A model generated the notes under the pieces. That model was given only the letters and a program-made list of their open reading frames with translations. It had not been told where the DNA came from and made no database searches. From NCBI GenBank assembly GCA_002793885.1, contig PFEG01000032.1:1-5581 (forward strand): a stretch of 5,581 nucleotides of DNA, written 5' to 3'. Source of the stretch: Candidatus Saccharibacteria bacterium CG10_big_fil_rev_8_21_14_0_10_47_8. GTDB lineage: Bacteria; Patescibacteriota; Saccharimonadia; Saccharimonadales; UBA10212. Positions 1-4,174 of this stretch are shown here, piece after piece; position 1 is the stretch's first letter; each line of letters begins with the position of its first letter. The position numbers and the translations under genes were made by a program.

Positions 1-284
1 TCGTCTAGGAGTGTCGGCTGAAAAACCGTGATGACAATATCGTAGGGCTTAACAATGCCACCGTCTATATTTCTGACAGCAGCGTAAAGGCGCCGACGCA
101 TCCGGTTGCGAGCCACGGCCGATTTGTGGACTTTGCGGCTGATAACCACCGCTAGCCGATAAGTGTCACGCTTTTCATTTACGATACTTTTAACAGCAAA
201 CAGCGGACCGCGTGTAGTAGCGCCGCTGCGATAAACATAACGCAGGCTGCCTCGGCCATGGAACCTATGTTTGCTGGAAATCAT
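1..284 (-). CDS. rnpA: Ribonuclease P protein component, 3' end beyond window
   Basis: This is the protein subunit of RNase P, which helps the catalytic RNA remove 5' leaders from pre-tRNAs. Ninety-four codons are visible from ATG at 284-282, and the C-terminus lies beyond the left edge. The N-terminus (KHRFHGRGSLRYVYRSG, residues 5-21) matches the family's substrate-binding start. The basic RNR signature is SAVARNRMRRRLYAAVR at residues 55-71, and a YDIVI strand lies at 81-85. Family members are usually about 110-130 aa, so most of the protein is present. The start is the only sensible one because an in-frame stop lies four codons upstream. There is no clear Shine-Dalgarno sequence; the upstream DNA is a heptamer repeat. 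It lies 57 nt downstream of rpmH on the same strand, the standard rpmH-rnpA operon order. The identification is secure from motifs and context. Confidence 0.95.
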   Translation of the reverse strand, partial: MISSKHRFHGRGSLRYVYRSGATTRGPLFAVKSIVNEKRDTYRLAVVISRKVHKSAVARNRMRRRLYAAVRNIDGGIVKPYDIVITVFQPTLLD

Positions 285-341
285 ATATCTAGCTTAAAGC
301 TAAAAGCTAAAAGCTAAAAGCTTTCGGCTATGGGCTGTTAG
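285..341. repeat. Degenerate heptamer array filling the rpmH-rnpA gap
   Basis: The whole spacer between rpmH and rnpA reads as consecutive 7-nt units ending in GC, in strict phase from 287 to 342. TAAAAGC occurs three times (301-307, 308-314, 315-321). It is preceded by ATCTAGC (287) and TTAAAGC (294), and followed by TTTCGGC (322), TATGGGC (329) and TGTTAGC (336), whose last base is already in the rpmH stop codon. The 7-nt phase is read directly. The central units are exact tandem repeats and the outer ones are diverged. Heptameric short tandem repeats (STRR) are known from cyanobacteria; any relationship is only an analogy. Confidence 0.8.
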
Positions 342-479
342 CTAATGCGTTAGGCGGGTTCGGGCTTTGGCTCGACGCCGAGCCAAAATATTGCGTCCGT
401 TTTTATCACTCATGCGCTTCAAAAAGCCGTGTTCGCGGCTGCGATGCTTTTTCTTGGGCTGGAATGTTCGTTTAGGCAT
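342..479 (-). CDS. rpmH: 50S ribosomal protein L34
   Basis: This 45-residue basic protein belongs to the large ribosomal subunit. It begins MPKRTFQPKKKHRSREHGF and continues with KRMSDKNGRNILARRRAKAR, the near-invariant L34 pattern (usual family length 44-50 aa). It starts at ATG 479-477 and stops at TAG 344-342. It is divergent from dnaA and upstream of rnpA, the conserved origin arrangement. No strong Shine-Dalgarno sequence is seen immediately upstream; the leader instead carries two adjacent hairpins (506-537). The gene was identified by direct translation. I see no anomaly in it. Confidence 0.97.
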   Translation of the reverse strand: MPKRTFQPKKKHRSREHGFLKRMSDKNGRNILARRRAKARTRLTH

Positions 480-505
480 ACTTACACTTTAACATAAAGC
501 GGTAA

Positions 506-537
506 GAGGTCCGACCTCCCAGCCCCACAGGGTCTGG
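506..537 (-). promoter_or_regulatory. Twin hairpins in the rpmH leader
   Basis: Two inverted repeats abut. The first (506-518) is GAGGTC-C-GACCTC on the plus strand. The second (519-537) is CCAG, a C/T mismatch, CCC, loop ACA, GGG, CTGG. Transcribed toward rpmH they would form two adjacent GC-rich hairpins ending 26 nt before the L34 start codon. No U-tract follows, so an intrinsic terminator is not indicated. They could be an autoregulatory leader or an operator; the function is unknown. Confidence 0.45.
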
Positions 538-577
538 TACGTAGAATTCACAATACTAACCCACAAATACTTACCTG

Positions 578-586
578 TTATCCACT
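578..586 (+). promoter_or_regulatory. DnaA box (TTATCCACT)
   Basis: This nonamer matches the consensus TTATCCACA at eight of nine positions and is the closest match to the canonical core upstream of dnaA. It is 13 nt from the next same-orientation box, close enough for cooperative DnaA binding. It was seen directly; function is inferred from location. Confidence 0.75.
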
Positions 587-598
587 TATTACAAAGTT

Positions 599-607
599 TT
601 TTCCACA
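599..607 (+). promoter_or_regulatory. DnaA box (TTTTCCACA)
   Basis: It matches the consensus TTATCCACA at eight of nine positions, in the same orientation as the 578-586 site. It sits in an AT-rich stretch, so the T-rich start could partly reflect composition, but the CCACA core and the clustering support it. Confidence 0.65.
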
Positions 608-630
608 GATTAACAGATAGATGCGCAGAC

Positions 631-639
631 TGTGTACAA
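631..639 (-). promoter_or_regulatory. Variant DnaA-box-like nonamer (TTGTACACA)
   Basis: On the minus strand this reads TTGTACACA, seven of nine to the consensus. The identical nonamer recurs at 2244-2252 and 2436-2444, only in the two non-coding regions flanking dnaA, which suggests that this variant is used by the local DnaA. Confidence 0.5.
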
Positions 640-693
640 CTTTTCACCTCAAGCACTTTAATTGGTTCTGGGTGTGGTGATTTTTGCGATGCC

Positions 694-702
694 TGTGGAA
701 AA
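694..702 (-). promoter_or_regulatory. DnaA box over the dnaA -35 region
   Basis: The minus strand reads TTTTCCACA, eight of nine to the consensus and the same sequence as the 599-607 box. It overlaps the proposed dnaA -35 hexamer (696-701), a placement expected for DnaA autorepression. Binding and repression are inferred. Confidence 0.65.
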
Positions 703-724
703 GCTCGAACAATTTGTCTATAGT
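696..724 (+). promoter_or_regulatory. Putative dnaA promoter
   Basis: A -10 hexamer TATAGT (719-724, five of six to TATAAT) lies 17 nt downstream of TGGAAA (696-701, four of six to TTGACA). This would start transcription near 731 and give a leader of about 50 nt. The leader contains a small dyad, TCAC-AG-GTGA (735-744). It is the best sigma-70-like pair seen before dnaA, but the -35 is weak. Confidence 0.45.
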
Positions 725-784
725 AAATACCAACTCACAGGTGACGGGTAGCAAAAAATAATTAAGGGGTATAAGTTTAAGCAA

Positions 785-2158
785 ATGCAGGAAAGCACGC
801 TATGGCAAGCAGTCTTAGGCGAAGTCGAACTTAGCGTTTCACGCGGTAATTTTGTGACTTGGTTCAAAAATACCCAGCTTATCCGTGAAAAAGACGGAGT
901 AGTGGTAATTGGTGTGCCCAATATCTTTGTTAAAAATCAGCTGGAGCGTAAATTCAATGATCTGGTTCTAAAAGTGTTGGCTAAAAACGGCCTGTTGCCA
1001 GAGCGGATAGAATACAAAATCCATACCGGCATGGCTCCGGCCCCACGGCGTGACGAAGATGTCCTTAAGAATCCGGGCGGCTTTAGAGAAGCCAGCAAAA
1101 CTCCAAAATCCTCGATTGCCAACGTTACTCACTCTTACCGGCAGGGCTTAAACGAGCGCTATACCTTTGAGAACTTTGTGGTGGGCGGCAGCAACGAGCT
1201 AGCTTATGCCGCCTGTCAAGCTATCGCCAAAAAACCTGGTAAAAAGTATAACCCGTTGTTTCTCTATGGCGGCGTGGGCATCGGCAAAACCCATCTTATC
1301 CAAGCAGTAGGCAATGCCATCTTGGCCGCTAAGCCGTCAACACGTATAGTCTATGCCTCTACCGAGCAGTTTGTGCAGGAGTTTGTGGATGCTATGCGCT
1401 TCAAAAAAAATACCAGCGATTTCGCGGGCTTTTACCGCAGTGCCGATGTGTTGATTGTAGACGATGTCCAGTTTTTGGCCGGCAAGGAAAAAATTCAGGA
1501 AGAATTCTTCCATACTTTTAACGCCCTACACCAAGCCAACAAGCAATTAATAATGAGTAGCGACAAACCGCCCAAAGACATCCCGACACTGGCCGACCGT
1601 TTACGCAGCCGTTTTGCGATGGGTATGACAATCGACATGCAAAACCCCGACTTTGAAACTCGCTGCGCTATTTTGCACATCAAGGCCGGATCGCAGGATA
1701 TCAACCTGCCGCAGGCGGTAGCCGAGTTTTTAGCGACCCGCGTCCAAAGCAATGTCCGCGAACTGGAAGGCGCCCTAAACCAGGTGCTGGCGTACTGCGA
1801 CATGCGGGGTGTGGAACCCAACCTACAAACCGTATCTTTGATGTTCGAAAGCGGCAAAGCCCGGCCCAAGCATATTAGCGCCCGCCACATTGTTGAGCGT
1901 ACCGCCAAGCATTTCCACGTTTCTATGGAGGAGATTTTGGGCCCTAAGCGCGATAAGGATATCGTGGTACCACGCCAAATTGCCATGTATATGCTAAGAA
2001 GCGAGCTACATTTAAGTTTCCCCAAAATCGCCCATGAGCTTGGTCGCAAAGACCACACCACCGCCATCCACTCGATCGATAAGATCGAAAAAGAACTAAG
2101 CTACGAAGGGCTTGTTAAACAAAATGTCAGCGAACTCAAGGAGCGTCTCTATGCCTAG
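785..2158 (+). CDS. dnaA: Chromosomal replication initiator protein DnaA
   Basis: This AAA+ ATPase binds origin DnaA boxes, oligomerises with ATP and opens the duplex. Its 457 aa are typical for the family. Domain I covers about residues 1-75 (LWQAVL, FVTWFKN), followed by a short linker to about 120. The AAA+ domain starts near RYTFENFVVG (125-134). Walker A is GGVGIGKTH (162-170, Ile where Leu is usual), Walker B is VLIVDDVQFL (222-231), sensor 1 is LIMSSD (255-260), the arginine-finger segment is DRLRSRF (271-277) and sensor 2 is NVRELEGALN (323-332). Domain IV carries the DnaA signature, with ELGRKDHTTAIHS at 418-430 contacting the box. ATG 785 is the only usable start; a stop lies twelve codons upstream. 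The nearest Shine-Dalgarno-like sequence, AAGGGG (764-769), is 15 nt away, unusually far. The gene ends TAG inside a long inverted repeat (2151-2233). Confidence 0.98.
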   Translation: MQESTLWQAVLGEVELSVSRGNFVTWFKNTQLIREKDGVVVIGVPNIFVKNQLERKFNDLVLKVLAKNGLLPERIEYKIHTGMAPAPRRDEDVLKNPGGFREASKTPKSSIANVTHSYRQGLNERYTFENFVVGGSNELAYAACQAIAKKPGKKYNPLFLYGGVGIGKTHLIQAVGNAILAAKPSTRIVYASTEQFVQEFVDAMRFKKNTSDFAGFYRSADVLIVDDVQFLAGKEKIQEEFFHTFNALHQANKQLIMSSDKPPKDIPTLADRLRSRFAMGMTIDMQNPDFETRCAILHIKAGSQDINLPQAVAEFLATRVQSNVRELEGALNQVLAYCDMRGVEPNLQTVSLMFESGKARPKHISARHIVERTAKHFHVSMEEILGPKRDKDIVVPRQIAMYMLRSELHLSFPKIAHELGRKDHTTAIHSIDKIEKELSYEGLVKQNVSELKERLYA

Positions 2159-2233
2159 TAGTGAGCTTCCGAGAATTCACCTTCGGTGCTGGACTCGCTT
2201 GGCGAATCGACTCGAAAGTCTACTACTAGGTAT
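2151..2233. other. Long inverted repeat with branched-fold potential at the dnaA stop
   Basis: Arms 2151-2162 (ATGCCTAGTAGT) and 2222-2233 (ACTACTAGGTAT) pair over 12 bp with one G-U. The first arm contains the dnaA stop codon. Inside lie further self-complementary pieces: AGC/GCT (2164-2166 with 2188-2190) enclosing CCGA/TCGG (2169-2172 with 2183-2186), GACT/AGTC (2209-2212 with 2217-2220), and TCGC-TTG-GCGA (2195-2205). As RNA it could fold as a closed multibranch element of about 83 nt. No T-tract follows and it fits no RNA family I recognise. It may be a 3'-UTR structure or a DNA element of the origin. Confidence 0.45.
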
Positions 2234-2243
2234 GCTTAAGCCG

Positions 2244-2252
2244 TGTGTACAA
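2244..2252 (-). promoter_or_regulatory. Variant DnaA-box-like nonamer (TTGTACACA)
   Basis: This is an exact copy, in the same orientation, of the 631-639 nonamer upstream of dnaA (TGTGTACAA on the plus strand). It matches the canonical box at seven of nine positions. Support comes from its repetition in both non-coding flanks of dnaA. Confidence 0.5.
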
Positions 2253-2269
2253 ACTGTCGATCAGTGGTC

Positions 2270-2287
2270 TACAAGTCTTGTACAAGT
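2270..2287. repeat. TACAAGT direct repeats with nested palindromes
   Basis: TACAAGT occurs at 2270-2276 and 2281-2287, offset by 11 bp (one helical turn). The same bases form ACAAG-T-CTTGT (2271-2281) and the perfect palindrome CTTGTACAAG (2277-2286), which contains TTGTACA as in the variant DnaA boxes. It is a plausible protein-binding site in the origin; the protein is unknown. Confidence 0.5.
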
Positions 2288-2289
2288 TC

Positions 2290-2311
2290 GTGTATTGTCC
2301 ACACAATACAC
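2290..2311. repeat. Perfect 9-bp inverted repeat embedding a DnaA box
   Basis: Arms GTGTATTGT (2290-2298) and ACAATACAC (2303-2311) are perfectly complementary around the 4-nt loop CCAC. The nonamer TTGTCCACA (2295-2303, eight of nine to the DnaA-box consensus) straddles the loop. It lies inside the putative origin. Hairpin extrusion or binding of a dimeric protein are both possible. Confidence 0.65.
2295..2303 (+). promoter_or_regulatory. DnaA box (TTGTCCACA) in a hairpin
   Basis: It matches TTATCCACA at eight of nine positions and is the strongest box downstream of dnaA. It lies across the loop of the 2290-2311 inverted repeat, so hairpin formation and DnaA binding would compete. Confidence 0.7.
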
Positions 2312-2435
2312 AGGCACTGGTAAATACTTAACCGCTCAAGTTTTTTTTGTGCACCGTTTATACTCTGCTGTTGAACACTTTTTAGGCGCGTATAAACAGC
2401 CGTTTAGTCCTATTTTTAACCTGTTGCTCCCAATT

Positions 2436-2472
2436 TTGTACACACTTTCCACCACACCTACTAATACTAATA
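2436..2472 (+). promoter_or_regulatory. BUS-like element: DnaA box followed by DnaA-trios
   Basis: TTGTACACA (2436-2444) is followed by a weaker box-like CTTTCCACC (2445-2453) and then the triplets CTA, CTA, ATA, CTA, ATA (2458-2472). Read 3' to 5' on the opposite strand these are GAT, GAT, TAT, GAT, TAT. The published DnaA-trio consensus is 3'-[G/A]A[T/A]-5', so three match fully and two differ at the first base. AT-rich TATATAAAGG follows. Order and orientation fit the bacterial basal unwinding system; function is inferred. Confidence 0.55.
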
Positions 2473-2493
2473 AACTATATAAAGGATTATATT

Positions 2494-2598
2494 ATGAATT
2501 CCGTTAGACCTCAAAATACCAACACAAGTCATATAACGGCTGAAGCCTGCGCCGATTTTCAATCGTCAACTAATAATAGAAAGTTAAGTGAGGTTTAA
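2494..2598 (+). CDS. Possible 34-residue leader peptide upstream of dnaN
   Basis: ATG 2494 is preceded by AAAGGA (2481-2486, 7-nt gap), one of the better Shine-Dalgarno-like sequences in the window. Thirty-four codons follow to TAA 2596-2598. The peptide starts MNSVRPQNTN, is polar and Asn/Ser/Thr-rich, and has no signal peptide, membrane segment or recognised domain. It ends 4 nt before the dnaN ATG and covers the dnaN Shine-Dalgarno sequence GAGG (2590-2593), so translation would be coupled to the clamp gene. An ORF this short can arise by chance. I do not recognise the product. Confidence 0.3.
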   Translation: MNSVRPQNTNTSHITAEACADFQSSTNNRKLSEV

Positions 2599-2602
2599 CG
2601 GA

Positions 2603-3694
2603 ATGAAACTTCAAGTCACTCAGGAAAACTTATCCAAAGCTCTAGGCACTGTAGCTAGAGTTGCCAATACTCGCAACACATTGCCGATTCTATCCAACGT
2701 CCTGCTACGCACGGTTGATAATCGCTTAAGTATCTCGGCTACTAATTTAGATATCGCTATCACGCACTACATCGGATCCAAAATCGAGAAAAATGGCGCC
2801 ATAACTGTACCCGCCCGGTTGATGCAGGATTTTGTCAGCAGTTTGCCCGACAGTGTTTTAAATCTTGAGCTTACTGACCACAAGCTCAACATAACCACCG
2901 ACAAATATCAGTCTTCTATCAACGGCATAGTCGCCGATGACTTCCCTGTTATGCCGGCAATTAGCGGAGGTTCGGTGTGGAAACTTCCGGCAAAAGACTT
3001 TAAGAAGGCTCTGGGGCAAGTAGTACTAGCTGCCAGCGGTGACGATACCCGCCCGGTGCTCACCGGGGTGTATTTTCACTCACGGGGTAACGAAGTTGTG
3101 GCGGTGGCCACTGATAGTTACCGGCTAGCCGAAAATAAGCTGGCTAAACACAAAGAGCCGGTAAATTTTTTGGTTCCAGCCAGCGCCATTTCTGACGTGC
3201 TTAGGATTGTCAGCGATACGGATAAGGAAGTCGTAATTACTCACGACGAGCAGCAGGTCTCGTTTAAGGTCGGTGATGTAATGTTGGTGGCCAGGCTAAT
3301 TGAGGGTAACTATCCGGATTACCGCAAGCTTATTCCTACCAAGTTTGCGACGGTTACCAGGTTAAAACGCGCCGATTTTATAAATATCGCCAAAGTTTCC
3401 AGTTTGTTTGCCCGCGAGAGTGCTGGCAGTATAACTATCAAAGTGGATAAGGCCGAGAAGCAAGTCAGTATCAATGCTGTCGCATCGCAGCTTGGCGAAA
3501 ACACCGCTAAAGCTACCGCCGAAGTTAGCGGCGATGGTGAAGTTACGCTTAACTCACGTTACTTAATAGAAGCGCTGAACGCCTTTTTAGGCGAGGACAT
3601 AGAGTTTTGCTTCAATGGTAAGCTTGAGCCCTGTATTTTGAGAAGCAGCAGCGACACAGGCTATATACATCTCATAATGCCCCTGCGCAGCTAA
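2603..3694 (+). CDS. dnaN: DNA polymerase III subunit beta (sliding clamp)
   Basis: This is the ring-shaped processivity clamp that tethers DNA polymerase III and recruits repair and initiation-control partners. From ATG 2603 it has 363 aa, the usual length. It opens MKLQVTQENLSKAL as family members do and shows RNTLPILSNVLL (24-35), DDFPVMP (112-118), DTRPVLTGVYF (148-158), ATDSYRLAE (169-177), LIEGNYPDYRKLIP (232-245) and the C-terminal YIHLIMPLRS, giving three clamp domains. A GTG at 2588 would add five residues. ATG 2603 is preferred because GAGG (2590-2593) sits at normal spacing and clamps normally start M-K-hydrophobic. No promoter is clear; the gene follows the origin and a possible leader ORF. 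No key residues are obviously missing. Confidence 0.97.
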   Translation: MKLQVTQENLSKALGTVARVANTRNTLPILSNVLLRTVDNRLSISATNLDIAITHYIGSKIEKNGAITVPARLMQDFVSSLPDSVLNLELTDHKLNITTDKYQSSINGIVADDFPVMPAISGGSVWKLPAKDFKKALGQVVLAASGDDTRPVLTGVYFHSRGNEVVAVATDSYRLAENKLAKHKEPVNFLVPASAISDVLRIVSDTDKEVVITHDEQQVSFKVGDVMLVARLIEGNYPDYRKLIPTKFATVTRLKRADFINIAKVSSLFARESAGSITIKVDKAEKQVSINAVASQLGENTAKATAEVSGDGEVTLNSRYLIEALNAFLGEDIEFCFNGKLEPCILRSSSDTGYIHLIMPLRS

Positions 3695-3711
3695 AGCTCC
3701 GCCTGCATTAA

Positions 3712-3729
3712 GAATTGAGAATTGTGAAT
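3712..3729 (+). repeat. Left arm of 18-bp perfect inverted repeat
   Basis: GAATTGAGAATTGTGAAT is the exact reverse complement of 4111-4128. It is built of GAAT-N3 heptads (3712, 3719, 3726), and a further one at 3733-3739 runs into the coding sequence. Its last two bases are the first two of the S23 gene's ATG. GAG at 3717-3719 may serve as a weak ribosome-binding site. Confidence 0.95.
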
Positions 3730-4108
3730 GAAGAATCAGACCGCAGTAAAGCCAAGCATAACATTTGAGAACCTAGAAGTCTGGCAGAAATCACGTAAAC
3801 TAGCGGTTTATATTTATAAGTTAACCAAAAAATTCCCAGTTGAAGAACGCTATGGGTTGGTACCGCAGATGCGCCGGGCAGCCATTTCGATATCTTCAAA
3901 TATTGCCGAAGGGTTTGCGAGATACAAAACAAAGGATAAAGAACATTTTTATGTGATGGCGTCGGCTTCGTTATCGGAACTTTTAAATCAGCTGATACTT
4001 TCAAGTGATTTTGACTATATCTCAGCAACAGAGTTGGATCACTCAAAACTTCTACTAACTGATACTCGTCGAAGTCTACTTGCGCTACTTCGGGCCCATA
4101 GAAGCTAA
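3728..4108 (+). CDS. Four-helix bundle protein, S23/IVP family
   Basis: This 126-aa protein belongs to the family called 23S rRNA intervening-sequence protein (S23) or four-helix bundle protein, related to the Avd accessory protein of diversity-generating retroelements. Diagnostic segments are FENLEVWQKSRKLA (13-26), the tract QMRRAAISISSNIAEG (47-62) and the MASASLSELLNQLILSSDF segment (77-95). It is mainly helical and basic, with no signal peptide or membrane segment. Known members form pentamers with a positive surface and probably bind nucleic acid; the cellular role is unknown. ATG 3728 overlaps the left arm of the inverted repeat and gives the usual N-terminal length. It lies 33 nt after dnaN and could be co-transcribed with it. 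No reverse transcriptase, variable repeat or rRNA gene is nearby, so neither a retroelement nor a classical rRNA insertion is visible here. Confidence 0.92.
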   Translation: MKNQTAVKPSITFENLEVWQKSRKLAVYIYKLTKKFPVEERYGLVPQMRRAAISISSNIAEGFARYKTKDKEHFYVMASASLSELLNQLILSSDFDYISATELDHSKLLLTDTRRSLLALLRAHRS

Positions 4109-4110
4109 TT

Positions 4111-4128
4111 ATTCACAATTCTCAATTC
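4111..4128 (-). repeat. Right arm of 18-bp perfect inverted repeat
   Basis: ATTCACAATTCTCAATTC is the exact reverse complement of 3712-3729. It begins 2 nt after the S23 stop codon. A few outer positions also pair (3709-3710 with 4130-4131) across one mismatch, so the ancestral repeat may have been slightly longer. Confidence 0.95.
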
Positions 4129-4174
4129 ATACTTCCCTATTTCTACTTCAAACTCAAAGCTATAGGCTATTAAT
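4112..4174. repeat. Heptamer-phased array up to the recF start codon
   Basis: In strict 7-nt phase the units begin TTCACAA (4112), TTCTCAA (4119), TTCATAC (4126), TTCCCTA (4133), TTTCTAC (4140) and TTCAAAC (4147). They then drift to TCAAAGC (4154), TATAGGC (4161) and TATTAAT (4168), ending directly before the recF ATG. Five of the first six start TTC. The last units resemble the rpmH-rnpA array: AAAGCTATAGGCTAT (4156-4170) matches 317-331 at 13 of 15 positions. No Shine-Dalgarno sequence for recF is apparent within it. Confidence 0.6.

Larger units (their letters stand above)
480..784. promoter_or_regulatory. rpmH-dnaA divergent region, putative upstream oriC segment
   Basis: This 305-bp gap has no gene. 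It holds, in order: the rpmH leader with two hairpins (506-537), a run of DnaA-box-like nonamers (578-586, 599-607, 631-639, 694-702), a plausible dnaA promoter (696-724) and the dnaA leader with an AT-rich stretch (751-765). Clustered DnaA boxes beside dnaA are standard for bacterial origins, and bipartite origins have boxes on both sides of dnaA, as here. Its role as part of oriC is inferred from these sites and the gene order. No tRNA or other RNA gene was seen. Confidence 0.7.
2159..2602. other. dnaA-dnaN intergenic region, putative main oriC with unwinding element
   Basis: This stretch of about 440 bp lacks a convincing conserved gene. It contains DnaA-box-like nonamers (2244-2252, 2295-2303, 2436-2444), palindromes at 2271-2286 and 2290-2311, inverted arms GTTTATAC/GTATAAAC (2356-2363, 2390-2397), an eight-T run (2341-2348), a DnaA-trio-like tract (2458-2472) leading into AT-rich TATATAAAGG (2476-2485), and a possible short leader ORF (2494-2598). 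DnaA boxes followed by trios and an AT-rich segment between dnaA and dnaN resemble the Bacillus-type unwinding region. The origin call is inference from this arrangement. Confidence 0.7.
3712..4128 (+). mobile_element. Putative S23/IVP cassette framed by inverted repeats
   Basis: This 417-bp unit consists of one small gene and a perfect 18-bp inverted repeat. The left arm overlaps the start codon and the right arm begins 2 nt after the stop codon. It lies between dnaN and recF, which are commonly adjacent. S23/IVP proteins were first described from intervening sequences in 23S rRNA genes, whose ends pair into a stem, so the layout is reminiscent of a relocated intervening sequence. No transposase or target-site duplication is visible, so mobility is a hypothesis. 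Confidence 0.4.

Noticed and set aside
287..342. CRISPR array
   Set aside because: Units are 7 nt, contiguous and without spacers, so this is a short tandem repeat.
878..887. DnaA-box-like TTATCCGTG near 879, and ATTTCCACG near 1910, inside dnaA
   Set aside because: They are within coding sequence, match poorly and are isolated from the non-coding clusters.
718..921. 67-aa antisense ORF over the dnaA promoter and start
   Set aside because: It overlaps the dnaA promoter and N-terminus and has no family resemblance.
1495..2067. 190-aa antisense ORF inside dnaA
   Set aside because: It lies wholly opposite conserved AAA+ and domain IV coding sequence and shows no family features.
2290..2348. 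Hairpin plus eight-T run as a dnaA intrinsic terminator
   Set aside because: The hairpin ends 29 nt before the T-run and nothing adjacent to the run forms a stem, so the geometry is wrong.
2112..2507. 131-aa plus-strand ORF overlapping the dnaA end and the origin
   Set aside because: It overlaps dnaA in another frame, has no recognisable family pattern and spans DnaA boxes, palindromes and the trio tract. It is most likely a chance ORF.
3708..4046. 112-aa antisense ORF over the S23 gene
   Set aside because: The plus-strand S23 family match is clear, and this is its shadow.
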